From: Taibaiella koreensis
GTDB lineage: Bacteria; Bacteroidota; Bacteroidia; Chitinophagales; Chitinophagaceae
Assembly: GCF_003545715.1 (NCBI RefSeq)
Contig: NZ_QVNU01000001.1
Location: forward strand, 372,001-436,000
Direction: 5' to 3'
Length of the DNA: 64,000 nt
The position numbers and the translations under genes are program-made. Below are positions 16,504-26,700 of this stretch, one piece after another. Each line of letters opens with the position of its first letter. Positions within the stretch are counted from its first letter, which is position 1. A model generated the notes under the pieces. That model made no database searches and was not told the DNA's origin. It was given only the letters and a program-made list of their open reading frames with translations.

Positions 16504-16683
16504 TCAAGCGCAATTTTCTGTTTCAACACAATAACCTGTTCCGCTATAGCATATACGTTCTTCTGTAGGACCGTGAGCGGTAGTGGTCTTACCACCTTTA
16601 AGCGCTGCCTGGGATTTGGCATCCATAGAAGTAATCACTTTCTTGTTGAGGCTGAGCTTCTTGCTGAGAACTTTCTTTTTCAT
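16504..16683 (-). CDS. GG-leader peptide precursor B (3 Cys)
   Basis: I start at 16683 (MKKKVLSKKLSLNKKVITSM), because this aligns with the other leaders; an ATG 17 codons upstream is in frame but outside the pattern. The protein has 59 residues: leader with L-S-L-N-K-K-V-I-T-S-M, nine residues, GG at 30-31, and a 28-residue tail with three Cys and several Thr (KTTTAHGPTEERICYSGTGY, then CVETENCA). The motif is strongest with precursor A. The short tail makes it the simplest member and the easiest to follow by mass. The modified-peptide role is inferred. Confidence 0.6.
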   Translation of the reverse strand: MKKKVLSKKLSLNKKVITSMDAKSQAALKGGKTTTAHGPTEERICYSGTGYCVETENCA

Positions 16684-16910
16684 CGGGTAAAAATTTTGGT
16701 TAAACAAAGCATCGAAACTAGGACATCCATCCATAGTCAGCAGACCTGCTTTTACAAAGGCGCCCGAAATGTTTATAAAGCGGCTTATATTTTTTATTGC
16801 CGGCTACAAGCATATCACCCAGGTTAGCAGTTCCCACCGACTGAGCAACCGAAGACCGGCGTAATATTATCCCGGTCTAAGGGAGGCTGCGCCCCGCTCC
16901 CGGCCGGTAT

Positions 16911-17807
16911 CTATTTGCTCAGGTTAATGGAGAAGAGCCAATAGGACTGCTGGGCGAGCCCTTTGGCCGGATCGGATCCTATATTGTAGGAAAGACCGAC
17001 CGAGGCCTTAACCTCGTTACTTTTAATGGGATAGTACCTGAGGCCTGCAGTAAAAAGGTTTGTATAATCCTCCTTTCCTGAAGTGGTATTGACCACATCA
17101 TATCGCCCTACATATTTCAGCGAAAGCTCCAGCAGGGGAGTGGCATTAGGGTTGGGACTATTTACATCGGACTCGTAGTTATACCGGAAGACAGCCTGCA
17201 GGTCAAATAAAGGACGAAGGATCAAACCCTCGGTACTGTCCTTCCCATCCGGCGCTTTGAACACTTCCTGGCCCTGCAGGCCGATATGCGGCGACAAGAA
17301 GTAGGAATAATGCCTGCGATAACCGTAAGCATTCCAATATGGCCCTGCAGTGTTCCCGCCAGGCGCGCGATAAGGTGTGACCGTGGCATCCAGGATTAGG
17401 GAGTGGTTTATAGCCATGCCGTCGTAGGCATATTTGATATCGCCTTCCAGATAATAGCTGGTTCTGCCTGCGGGAGCAGTAATGAGCTGCAGCCAATAGC
17501 CATAGCCCAGCTGGAAATTGTTCTGCTCCTTGTCAGTTTGCGTATTGCGATGGAATTCGGAGAGGATCTTAGAGGAAAATGAAGTGCTTCCCGGGTCATT
17601 CGTGTTAAATTTATAAGCGACACCTATATCCATCACCCAGCTTGCATCTTTGTCTTTAGGCAGGGTGAGCAGCAGCTGTGCCGGCTCTTCCCGTGTCTCG
17701 GCTGTTTCCATAGATTGGCGGATCTGCAGCTGTTTCCATATATCTGTTTGGGCCTGGACAACAGCTGTATGAAGCAGGAATGTGATCCATAGTATATGCT
17801 TTTTCAT
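16911..17807 (-). CDS. Outer-membrane beta-barrel protein
   Basis: I start at 17807 (MKKHILWITFLLHTAVVQAQ, a normal signal peptide); in-frame codons upstream run into the peptidase gene. The mature part (about 280 residues) is beta-rich with alternating polar and aromatic residues, and ends in a barrel strand (YWLFSINLSK). Stretches like YGYRRHYSYFLSPHIGLQ and TAGLRYYPIKSNEVKASVGL look like barrel hairpins. It follows the papain-like peptidase gene by 17 nt on the same strand, so the two are probably co-transcribed. I do not recognise a named family; a porin or assembly role is possible. Confidence 0.65.
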   Translation of the reverse strand: MKKHILWITFLLHTAVVQAQTDIWKQLQIRQSMETAETREEPAQLLLTLPKDKDASWVMDIGVAYKFNTNDPGSTSFSSKILSEFHRNTQTDKEQNNFQLGYGYWLQLITAPAGRTSYYLEGDIKYAYDGMAINHSLILDATVTPYRAPGGNTAGPYWNAYGYRRHYSYFLSPHIGLQGQEVFKAPDGKDSTEGLILRPLFDLQAVFRYNYESDVNSPNPNATPLLELSLKYVGRYDVVNTTSGKEDYTNLFTAGLRYYPIKSNEVKASVGLSYNIGSDPAKGLAQQSYWLFSINLSK

Positions 17808-17824
17808 AAGGCTTGTATTAAGGG

Positions 17825-18889
17825 TTATACCAGGGCAACGCAGTCGCCGACGGTAGTACAATCTGAAACGGCGGCCCGGGTGATCGCTGCCGCGCCGGGA
17901 GTGACGCTTCGCTTAATCGCCGTTAGCCGTTGGGCCAGGTCGTTCCACTGCATGTCGTTGTAATTGAAATATTCAAGCTTGTAGCTGTCCTCAAGCCGGT
18001 TGGGATCGTAGGCCGTATTGCCGGCTACATAAAGCAAGGCCTGTTTGATCCGGAATACGACATCGGCGGCTGCTTTTAACGGAGCTGCTTTCAGGGTGGC
18101 AAGTTCCGGCTGGTTAGCTACAGGTGCTTCTTCTACCAGGCGGATGGTCCAGAAGTCCTGGGCGTAGCCGGTATCGCTGATAAAGGCGTAAGGCATATAG
18201 AAATAGCCCTTATCGCCCCAGGTCTCGTTCCAGCTGTTGCGGATAACGAAGACCTGGCGGATGTCGTCGTATCCTACCGCCATTACGGCATGGCCGCCTG
18301 AGGGCGATTCTCCCGGGCCGGGCATAGGCATCATCCCATCGCTCCCGATTTTTCCAAAGCTATCCCATAACCGGAACCCGAATATAAAAGGATAGCCTTC
18401 GGCCAGGCAGCCTTTCAGCTGTATCAGGCTGGTATTATCCAGTTTTTTATACTGGAGCACCTGGTTGTCGCGTCCGCTTTTAAAGCAGGCTGCGCCAGGC
18501 CGGTTGCTGAATTTATCGATCTTGTAAGGCCAGGCTTTTTCGCCGCAAACCCCAAGCTTATTCATGCTTTTGACGGTTTCCCGTAAGCTTGCGCCCCTGT
18601 CTTCGTCCACCGTACCCATGGCTTCCCTGGTATTGTAATAAATAAAGAGACGGGATGGATCGAAGACCTTTGCACCTTGTTTTTGCAGGTCAAACCTGAA
18701 AGCGGAGGCAGCCGCATTAGCTGTGCAGCTACCCAGTGTTTCCTGGTCCAGTACGGGGCCGCATCGATCGCGGAGATTGATATAACCGGGTAAGGCCTTG
18801 AATGTTTCTGCCGATGCTGAAAAAAGGGTGTCCCTTGGATCGGGCAGGTCGGGTATCCAACCCATTTTGAACTTGTTTCCGGAGCTCAT
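17825..18889 (-). CDS. Papain-like cysteine peptidase (C1 family)
   Basis: A 354-residue protein with the catalytic residues of the papain clan: Cys in DQETLGSCTANAAASAFRFD (the usual Gln and Cys are both there), His in SGGHAVMAVGYDD and Asn in FVIRNSWNETWGDKGYFYMP. There is no signal peptide and no pro-domain of the usual size. The C-terminal 100 residues (Ala-rich, then RLEDSYKLEYFNYND) are not part of the fold and are unknown. It is followed 17 nt later by the outer-membrane protein gene. A C1 peptidase beside two GG-leader peptide genes is notable, but GG leaders are classically cut by C39 peptidases, so a link is only a thought. Confidence 0.85.
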   Translation of the reverse strand: MSSGNKFKMGWIPDLPDPRDTLFSASAETFKALPGYINLRDRCGPVLDQETLGSCTANAAASAFRFDLQKQGAKVFDPSRLFIYYNTREAMGTVDEDRGASLRETVKSMNKLGVCGEKAWPYKIDKFSNRPGAACFKSGRDNQVLQYKKLDNTSLIQLKGCLAEGYPFIFGFRLWDSFGKIGSDGMMPMPGPGESPSGGHAVMAVGYDDIRQVFVIRNSWNETWGDKGYFYMPYAFISDTGYAQDFWTIRLVEEAPVANQPELATLKAAPLKAAADVVFRIKQALLYVAGNTAYDPNRLEDSYKLEYFNYNDMQWNDLAQRLTAIKRSVTPGAAAITRAAVSDCTTVGDCVALV

Positions 18890-19197
18890 AAGTAATCGTA
18901 TTTGGGGTGAAAATGGCGTGCTGGTATCCCCAGTCGCTTGTCTTTAGCGAAGGTACTGTCGCGTTTAGGCGGCGACAAGCGTGAAGACACCCTAATCCAT
19001 GCGTGGAATTACGCAATTTCACGCATGGCCGGAATAAGGGGAGCCTGGCTTCAATGAAAATGGGGAAAGAAGATATGCCGACGCGCTCCGGACAGGCGCG
19101 TTCACCTTTTGCTGTTGCCGGTCCCTAAAACAATAAAGCGCAGCACTGCAAAACAGTCCCACGCTTATTATTTTAAGTCGATCGGTTTATCCGGCTG
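18890..19197. other. Gene-free stretch with a 32-bp palindrome
   Basis: 308 nt without a credible gene. It holds a palindrome at 18997-19028: arms ccatgcgtg (18997-19005) and cacgcatgg (19020-19028), with aatt/aatt inside, so nearly the whole 32 bp is symmetric. No T run follows on either strand, so an operator is more likely than a terminator. It lies about 108 bp upstream of the peptidase start and beyond the ilvE stop. Confidence 0.5.
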
Positions 19198-20286
19198 CTA
19201 TTCCCCGGCCGGTATGATATCGTTCCAGCCAAAGGGATCGGCAACCCTGCCCAGGCGTATATCCTGCAGCCTTCGCTTCAATTGGAACAACACAGCATCG
19301 TCTGTAACGGGGAGCTTGTACTGGTTGGCCCCGATACCGATGAGCTCGATAGGCGATATGACTGCTGCGGTGCCTACACCAAAGGCTTCCACCTGTTTGC
19401 CTGCTAACAGCGCGGCTTCCAGCTCGTGGTAGCTGAATGGTCTTTCTGTCACGACAATGCCCATTTCGCGGGCGATCGCCATGAGCGAATCGCGGGTAAC
19501 GCCATCAAGTATGGAGCCGGCCAGCGGTGGGGTAATCAGTACGCCATCGATAAGGAACATCAGGTTCATAGTACCCGATTCTTCCAGAAATTCGTTATGC
19601 TTGCCATCGGTCCACAGTATCTGGTCGTAGCCTTGCTCTTTTGCTTTTTGTGTAGGGTAGAAGGCCGCGCCATAGTTCCCGCCACACTTGGCCGCCCCGG
19701 TACCGCCTTCGACGGCCCGTACAAATTCTGTTTCCACCTTCACTTTCAGGTTTCCGGCATAATAGCTGGACATGGGCAGCGCCACAACCATGAAAAGGTA
19801 CTCGTCCGATACCTTTACACCTACCCGCGGCTCGGTGGCGATCACAAACGGGCGCAGGTACAGCGAACTGTCGGCACGGGCGGGTATCCAGTCCCGGTCA
19901 AGCGATACCAGGGTATGCAGCGCATCCATAAATAAAGCCTCAGGTACTTCGGGCATACACAGGCGATCCAGCGATTTGTTGAAGCGGCTATGATGTTTAT
20001 AAGGTCTGAAGATGCTGATGTCGCCATTCTCCAGCCGGTACGCTTTCAATCCTTCAAATACCGTTTGTCCGTAGTGTAGACATAGCGCCAGGGGGCTAAG
20101 GGTAAGCTGGTGCAGTGGTTCTACCCGTGCCTCGCCCCAGCTGCCATTGCTATAGCGGGCGGTGAACATATGATCGGTGGGATTATTGCCAAAGACGATA
20201 TGGTCGGGGTCGAAGTCCGGAAGCCGGCTTGCAGTAGTGCGGGTAACCGGTATGGTCGTTACGGTAGGCATAAATTGCGGCTGCAC
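19198..20286 (-). CDS. ilvE: Branched-chain amino acid aminotransferase
   Basis: A 362-residue class IV PLP aminotransferase of the long type. The PLP Lys is in GGTGAAKCGGNYGAAFYPTQ. Other marks: HYGQTVFEGLKAYR near residue 70, LDRLCMPEVP, SLYLRPFVIATEPRVGV and FLEESGTMNLMF, with VGTAAVISPI at the C-terminal substrate loop. It makes or breaks down Leu, Ile and Val by transfer with 2-oxoglutarate. The start could also be the Met at residue 6 (20271). It is a single gene on the minus strand with no partner nearby. Confidence 0.93.
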   Translation of the reverse strand: MQPQFMPTVTTIPVTRTTASRLPDFDPDHIVFGNNPTDHMFTARYSNGSWGEARVEPLHQLTLSPLALCLHYGQTVFEGLKAYRLENGDISIFRPYKHHSRFNKSLDRLCMPEVPEALFMDALHTLVSLDRDWIPARADSSLYLRPFVIATEPRVGVKVSDEYLFMVVALPMSSYYAGNLKVKVETEFVRAVEGGTGAAKCGGNYGAAFYPTQKAKEQGYDQILWTDGKHNEFLEESGTMNLMFLIDGVLITPPLAGSILDGVTRDSLMAIAREMGIVVTERPFSYHELEAALLAGKQVEAFGVGTAAVISPIELIGIGANQYKLPVTDDAVLFQLKRRLQDIRLGRVADPFGWNDIIPAGE

Positions 20287-20400
20287 TTTTTAGGGATCAC
20301 TGCGGGCAGGCATCCGGCACAGCAGTACAAAGTTGGGTGTAAAATGAATGCCAATACAGATACAATTTCGTTTATTTATACCGGTACAGTTAAAGATAAT

Positions 20401-20445
20401 TAAGAAAGCAAAAAGCTGCCCCTGGGGCAGCTTTTTGCTTTCTTA
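20401..20445. terminator. Long bidirectional terminator
   Basis: A perfect 22-bp inverted repeat (20401-20422 and 20424-20445) around one T. It contains aaaaagctgcccc and its complement, with A and T runs. It stands just past the stop of the receiver gene at 20460. Confidence 0.85.
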
Positions 20446-20459
20446 ATTAATTTGTGTGT

Positions 20460-20966
20460 TTACATTTTGGGCTTGACTACCAGGAAGTAGATAGCGCCCA
20501 GGATAATTAAACCGATTACCACGCTCAGCATCGTAATGGTATTGCGGTAACCCTTGTTGATCGTCCGCATTTTGTGCAGCTCGCTGGCATTGTTGATCAC
20601 ATTTTCGATACGCGAGAAGGCGCTTTCGCCCTTTACCACATAATCATAGGCGCCGTATTTCATGGTGTCGATTGCCACATCGATTTTATCCTGTCCGGAA
20701 AGCACGATCACCTGGGTGCCGGGATGCTGGTCTTTCATCGCTTTCAGTATCTCCACACCATTCCTGGCCGTTGCGTTATGCGCGCTCAGGTGATAGTCGA
20801 GGATCGCGATCTCGGGGTTCAGGTGCATATTCTGCAACGCTTCTTCTCCATTGTCAAAGATCTTGATCTCATACAGGAAGCGCTCATTCAAGTAGTCTTT
20901 CAACATCTCGTTTTGAATGGGCTCGTCGTCAACAAGGAACAGGTAGCGTTTGGTCGTATTTGCCAT
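20460..20966 (-). CDS. Response-regulator receiver with a C-terminal membrane helix
   Basis: 168 residues. Residues 7-130 are a CheY-like receiver: FLVDDEPIQNEM (acidic pair), phospho-acceptor Asp in EIAILDYHLSAHN, Ser in QVIVLSGQDK and Lys in YDYVVKGESAFS. After a short linker comes one membrane helix, TMLSVVIGLIILGAIYFLVV, close to the C-terminus. There is no DNA-binding or enzymatic output. Tethering a receiver to the inner membrane by its tail is unusual. The hybrid kinase gene ends 67 nt upstream on the same strand, so it is the likely phosphate donor. Confidence 0.82.
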   Translation of the reverse strand: MANTTKRYLFLVDDEPIQNEMLKDYLNERFLYEIKIFDNGEEALQNMHLNPEIAILDYHLSAHNATARNGVEILKAMKDQHPGTQVIVLSGQDKIDVAIDTMKYGAYDYVVKGESAFSRIENVINNASELHKMRTINKGYRNTITMLSVVIGLIILGAIYFLVVKPKM

Positions 20967-21032
20967 AGAAAGAATAAGATTTTAGTATGGATGGCGAAAG
21001 ATAATGATAGTTTTTGATTCGTCAAAGCCAAC

Positions 21033-23666
21033 TTACACAATTACCTGGCCCAGCTCTTCGAATGCCTTGAGGCAAAGCTTTTCCAGCTGGGCAACAAGCT
21101 GCGGCAGGTTTTCCTGGTGAGCGGTCTGTCCGGCCGATTGCTCGATCAGGAAAATATTGCTGACTTCCTCCTTTACGCCCATGTAGGAAAGCTGGGGCTT
21201 CATCGAATGGGCGGCAACCTTCAGGCTCTCATAGTCCTGATCCTGCAGCGCCAGCCTTATCTTTTCCAATAGCTTCGGCCCGTTGTCGAGGAACATTCCG
21301 ATATATTTCTTTTTCTTTTCGGGATTGCCGCCGGTAAACTGGTTGAGGAAGCTCATGTCGGTCACCTTATCGGGCAGGGCCTGCAGATTGCCTACGCCGG
21401 TAACGGTGGGTGTTTCGCCTGTTGCCGGATGATTTTTGTTGGCCATAACAGACGACATCTTCAGCAGCAGATCATCTGTCTGGAATGGTTTGCTGATGTA
21501 GGCATTCATGCCGGCATCCAGATAGCGCTGCACATCTTCCTGCAATACATTGGCTGTCATTGCGATGATGGGAATGTGCCGCTTGTCTTCGGGTAGTTCG
21601 TAGCGAATAGTACGGGTAGCATCCACGCCATTCATTACCGGCATCTGTATATCCATCAGTATCAGGTCGTACTCGTGGGTACGTACCTTGTCTACGGCGA
21701 TAGCGCCGTTCTCTGCTACGGCAATCCGGATATCGGGCAGCAATTCCTTCAGGGTATCTTCCGCAACCAGCCGGTTGAATTCATTGTCTTCCACCAGGAG
21801 CAGCGACAGGTGCTTCAGCCGGTCGTATACCTCTTCCGATACCTGGCTGGGCTTGATGGTTGCCGTTTGTTCACTGGCTACCTGGAGCGTAATGGTAACG
21901 GTAAATACAGTGCCCTGGCCCTCTTCACTCTCCACCTCGATGCTTCCCTGCATCAGCTCTACCAACTGTTTGGATATGGTAAGGCCGAGGCCGGTGCCGC
22001 CAAACCTGCGGGCCGTATCGGTACCAGCCTGGGTAAAGCTTTCGAATATCTTATCGACGTACTCCCTGGAAATGCCGATGCCGGTATCGGCTATCCGGAA
22101 TTGGATGGCTACTTCTTTTTCCCATTTTTGCGTGGCTTCACACTGCAGGGCGATATAACCTTTGTCTGTGAATTTTACGGCATTCCCGACGAGGTTGAGC
22201 AATATCTGGTTGAGACGGGTAGGGTCGCCGATCAGCCGGTCGGGTATCTTATCGTCTACCCTGATCCGGAGCTCAAGTCCTTTCTGCTCTGCCTTTAGCT
22301 GCATGATCTCCTGTATGCTTTGGATCATATCCCTGATGGAGAAGTCGATTTTCTCGATCACGATCTTACCGGCCTCGATCTTGGACAGATCCAGGATGTC
22401 GTTGATGATGACGAGCAGGTTGTCGGCCGACTGCCGTATCACATTCAGGTACTTGAGCTGTTCTGGACGGGGCTCTTTGTCTAGCAGCAGACGGGTAATG
22501 CCGACAATAGCATTCATGGGTGTACGGATCTCGTGGCTCATATTGGCCATGAATTGCTGCTTCAGCTCGGCTGTGCGCTCTGCTACCTCTTTTTCTTTTT
22601 TGGCTACTTCTATCTGGTTTTTGATCTGCAGGTTGCGTAGCTTATTGAGCGTGGCCTGCTGGAAGATCTCTTCCTTCAGCTTTTCATAGGCCTTCAGATG
22701 ATAAAAAGCCTTGGGAATATTGCCCATCTTATCGTACAGGTCGCTGAGGAACTCGTGAATGCTCATCAGGTCGTGCCGGCGCAGCGAATCTTTGGCAAGA
22801 TCGTAAGCATGCTCCAGGAATTCCAGCGCTTTCCTGAAATTGCCCTGGTGCAGGTACAGCCGGCCCTTGTAGAATTCGGCTACGATCTCTGCCTCGGGAT
22901 TGTTGAGCTCCTTGGCCTGGACCAAGGCCCTGTCGAGGTATTTCTTCGCGTTGTCAAAGTCATTGAGCCGGTAGTAGACCTTGCCCACACCACTGTCGGC
23001 CAGTGAACGGCCCTGCGTATCTTCCTCCGTAAGCTCCTGGCATTTCTGGAAATACCTCAGGGCCTCGGCAAAATATTCCTTTTTAAAATAGATATCGCCC
23101 AGGGTATTGTATATGCTCACCAGGCGGCTGTTGTCGTCGTACTTTTCAAAGATCGGCTGGCATTTCAGCGCATATTCCAGTGCCGTATCGTAGTCGCCCA
23201 GGTCGTAATACAGGTTGGAGATATTGGTCAGGTTGATGGTCAGATTCAGCTCGTTGCCCAGTCGCTCGTTGATATCGAGCGCTGCTTCAAAATCCCTGAG
23301 TGCACTGTCGAGATCGCCCAGGTTGCGGTAAATACGGCCAAAATTGTTGAGCACTTTTGCTTCCAGGGTCTTGTCCTTGATCTCGCGGGCAATAATATAG
23401 GCCTCGGTAAGCTCATCGAGCCCATCTTCGTATTCCCCCATCAGCCAGTAGCAGGCGCCTTTATGATTCAGGCCGTTGCCGATGCCGGCGGCATAGTGGA
23501 TTGCTTCGGAGCGTTCAATAATATCTTCAGCCATCAGCATCGCCTCTTCCGGGTTGTCGTTGCGCACTTCCAGCGTCATGTCCGTAAGCAGGTCGATCTT
23601 TTCCTTTTCGGTAGCAGCCTGGTTATATTTCTCTTTCAATTGCAGATAACGGGGTGTTTCCATCAT
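21033..23666 (-). CDS. TPR-hybrid sensor histidine kinase with receiver and Hpt domains
   Basis: I start at 23666 ([15 protein letters not shown]; 23663 is equally possible), because a terminator at 23711-23735 rules out the earlier Met. About 877 residues: tetratricopeptide repeats (about 1-330), a coiled coil, the phospho-acceptor His in [14 protein letters not shown] (near residue 374), the kinase core with [19 protein letters not shown] and [12 protein letters not shown], a receiver with Asp in [13 protein letters not shown] (near 671), and an Hpt domain with His in [13 protein letters not shown] (near 819). No membrane helix: it is probably soluble and senses through the TPR region. The four modules allow a full phosphorelay, and the membrane-tailed receiver downstream is a likely end point. 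Confidence 0.9.
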   Translation of the reverse strand: MMETPRYLQLKEKYNQAATEKEKIDLLTDMTLEVRNDNPEEAMLMAEDIIERSEAIHYAAGIGNGLNHKGACYWLMGEYEDGLDELTEAYIIAREIKDKTLEAKVLNNFGRIYRNLGDLDSALRDFEAALDINERLGNELNLTINLTNISNLYYDLGDYDTALEYALKCQPIFEKYDDNSRLVSIYNTLGDIYFKKEYFAEALRYFQKCQELTEEDTQGRSLADSGVGKVYYRLNDFDNAKKYLDRALVQAKELNNPEAEIVAEFYKGRLYLHQGNFRKALEFLEHAYDLAKDSLRRHDLMSIHEFLSDLYDKMGNIPKAFYHLKAYEKLKEEIFQQATLNKLRNLQIKNQIEVAKKEKEVAERTAELKQQFMANMSHEIRTPMNAIVGITRLLLDKEPRPEQLKYLNVIRQSADNLLVIINDILDLSKIEAGKIVIEKIDFSIRDMIQSIQEIMQLKAEQKGLELRIRVDDKIPDRLIGDPTRLNQILLNLVGNAVKFTDKGYIALQCEATQKWEKEVAIQFRIADTGIGISREYVDKIFESFTQAGTDTARRFGGTGLGLTISKQLVELMQGSIEVESEEGQGTVFTVTITLQVASEQTATIKPSQVSEEVYDRLKHLSLLLVEDNEFNRLVAEDTLKELLPDIRIAVAENGAIAVDKVRTHEYDLILMDIQMPVMNGVDATRTIRYELPEDKRHIPIIAMTANVLQEDVQRYLDAGMNAYISKPFQTDDLLLKMSSVMANKNHPATGETPTVTGVGNLQALPDKVTDMSFLNQFTGGNPEKKKKYIGMFLDNGPKLLEKIRLALQDQDYESLKVAAHSMKPQLSYMGVKEEVSNIFLIEQSAGQTAHQENLPQLVAQLEKLCLKAFEELGQVIV

Positions 23667-23710
23667 GATGCTATGGTATAAAAAAAGCGGGTTGAAGATA
23701 AATAAAAAAA

Positions 23711-23735
23711 ATCTTGCAGGGAACTCCTGCAAGAT
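23711..23735 (-). terminator. Terminator of the SprE-like gene
   Basis: 10-bp perfect stem atcttgcagg / cctgcaagat with a 5-nt loop; on the minus strand it is followed by eight T. It separates the SprE-like gene from the kinase gene. Confidence 0.85.
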
Positions 23736-23788
23736 AGCCCGGAATAAAGCTGCCCACCATGCTGTTTTGCCGGCAAGGCAGCCTTATC

Positions 23789-26700
23789 CTATTTGTAGTT
23801 TTTGTTGTAGAATGCCTTGTAGACAGTATAATCTTTCTTGAGGAAAAGCCTGGGGAAATTATCGGCAGAGATCAGCAGCAGGTCATAGTCGGCCGGTTTG
23901 TATTCTCTGAAAAGGAGATTGACGCCCCGGATCTCACTTATGTATTTTTTGGCCGCTGCCGCATTGGGAAACTCTTTGCATACGATAAGCGCCCGGCCTG
24001 CATCGAGCGTCGACATGGTAACGGTGATATGCTCGTTGCCCTGTTTCATCAGGTTGTAGTCCGATAGACCGGAACGGAAGCCCGAGAACCGGGCATCCTG
24101 CTGGGCCGAGAAGATCACATAATGCGGCGTTCCCGGTTTATAGTCGTATTGCAGGCTGCCACCTGTGAGGCCGCTGGTATCCGGTTTGTTGCTGCTGCCG
24201 GGCTGGAGGTTGTTCATGCCGCCGGATTGCGGGTTTTTATGAATGTATTCCAGTACGGCATTGGCCCAGTTGGTAAGGGAGTCCAGCGGGTTGGCCGATA
24301 CAAACTGTTTCAGCAGCGTATCTGCCTCGGGATAGTTGCCTGTGCCTGCGGTAGCGATGGCTTTCATCAGGTCAAATTTCTTGCGGAAGCTGCCCTGGTT
24401 CTTGTATTCGTCATCGGCCTCCTTCACCCTCCTTAATACATCGGTATATTGGCGCTGGATCAGCAGTCCGTACGTTTCGTCGTAGAAATTGGAAAGGTTT
24501 TCTTTGGGTAGGTTGCTGACATGTGCAAAAGGATCGGGCTCCTCCTGTGCAGCGCTGACGCCCTTAAGCAGCCTGGCCCATTCCGAATCCGGGAATTTGC
24601 TTTGCAGCTGGGCATTGTATTGGGCGGCCACAGAAGGCTGGTTCAGACGCAGGCTCATCAGGTAGCGGGTATACAGCACTTCGGCCTGGTGGTTGTGCGC
24701 CGGGAAGCGGCGATCAAGTGTATCGAAGGTTGCCGTAGCCTTGCCATAGTCCTCCAGGTAGGTATAGTAGGCTTTACCCAGGCCGAATAAGCCTTCTTTC
24801 ACACGTTCGTTAGCCTTTTTGAGCGCTTCGGGACTATGTGGGATCGCTGCATAAAGACTATCCTCATCGGGCAGATTGCTGGTTTCCGATTCCTGCTGGC
24901 CATTGTCTTCGGAGGCAAAATCGCTGGAGGCGCTGCTCCGGCGCCAGTTATCTTTCAGCGTGCGATTGCCCCATTTTTGCTTGAAATCATTCTCCCCCTG
25001 CCGCATCAGGTTGGGGTTGGCAAAGTACCAGGCCTGGTTGCCCTGGTTGTTCATCATGTTGTTGCCGGCCATGGCTCCCGTATTGCCGTTGGCCGCACGG
25101 AAAGCGCTGTCCCGCATTTTGCGTTCCAGGTCGCGGATATAATCGCGGATCACGTTGCGCTGTTCTTTTTCGCTCATAGCCGCCAGGCGTATCAGGCTAT
25201 CCTGTTCTTTTACTTCGGTGCCGGGTATCGCTACGCGATCCAGCGCCGCAGCCCTTTGCCGGGCCAGGCTGTATACCGGGTCCTGGGCCGGGGTGAGGAA
25301 CATCGACGCGCTGTCGTAGGAGCGCTTGGCATTGTTGTAGTCGCTACGGGCATAGTATTCGTCGCCCAGGGCCGCATAGGACAAGCCCTTTTGCTTTTTA
25401 TTGCTCTGGCCTATCCTCGCGCTTTTACGGAAATGTTCCAATGCTTTATCGTTCTGCTTGTTTTTTTGCGCCGCCTTGCCCATGGCATAGTAGATCTGGT
25501 CGTAATAGGGTCGGAACTTTTCGTCGGAAGCCATTTTGTCCAGCATATCGGCAGTATTCATAGTATTACTTCCGTAGTTGATGCTGTTGGAGACGATATT
25601 TTTACGGGCATAGAATTCCATTTCCAGGTCGGGCTTCAGCTGCAGCACCTCTTTGAAATATTGGTCCGATTCGATATAGTGCAGCTGCTGCTGCATGATC
25701 TGCCCATTGAGATAATTGGCGCGCAGGCGCAACCACCTTGGCAATTCCTTGTCTGCCGATACTATAGCGAGATGCTGAGAGGCCCCGGCGATATCGCTAC
25801 GGTTGAGGTCTATAAACGCTTGCTCCAGGGCTAGTTTGCCTTTGAGCCGTTCGGGGAATAGCGCATCGTTACGCAGCATGTCGAGCAGGGTCTGGGCCTG
25901 CCCCTCCTTGCCCGCCTGGGTGAGGGTACGTGAAAGCCAGAGCATGGCATCGTTCTTGGCTGGCTTGTGCTCCAGCGCTCCGGCCAGGCCTGTTTTTTCC
26001 GGTTCGCTATAGTTGGTGGGTTTGTTTTTGTCCTGCTTGGTTGTTCCCTTTCTTTTGGCTTCTTCTTTTTTTGCGATCTCGGCCTGGCTTACGACCTGCT
26101 TGAATGCAGCGCCGGCGTTCTGATAATCGCCCTTATAGTAATAGGCTTGTCCTACAAGCAGGTAGAGATCGTCCTGCCATTTGGCGCGCGGATCATGGAT
26201 CTGTATGCCCACTGAGGCCTTGCGGATAATGGTATCCATATCCGACAATAGCTTGGTCGAATCCCTGTCGGGGTTGAACGGAAAGAGTGCAATGAGGCTG
26301 TCGAAGTTGTCGGTATGCGATCGGACCATATTGCCGATGGCCTCTTCCATCTTCTTGTTGGCGTTAAAGTAATAGTTATACCGCGTGAAAGTATTCTGAA
26401 CCACCTTTCGCGGTAGGGTCCATTTCTTTTTCCGCATGTCCTCATTGGTATACTTGTCCTGCTTTTTCTTGATCTTGATTTCCAGGGCAAGCTTTTTCTT
26501 GTCTTCCTTGGTCTTTTCTTTTTCTTCCGCTTTCTGTTTTCGCAGCGCAGTCCTGGCCTCCCGTACTTTTGAAAGGCTGTCGGCCCTGGCTGCCCTTACT
26601 GCTTTAAGGCTGTCCAGCTGCTGCGTTCGTACGGCTTTAGCTGAGGCCATAGCCGTTTTCAAGCTATCGCTAAATGCTTTCCTGATCGCTGTGAGGCTAT

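Noticed and set aside
23667-23732. An earlier start of the hybrid kinase with a hydrophobic N-terminus
   Set aside because: A terminator hairpin of the upstream gene sits inside this stretch.
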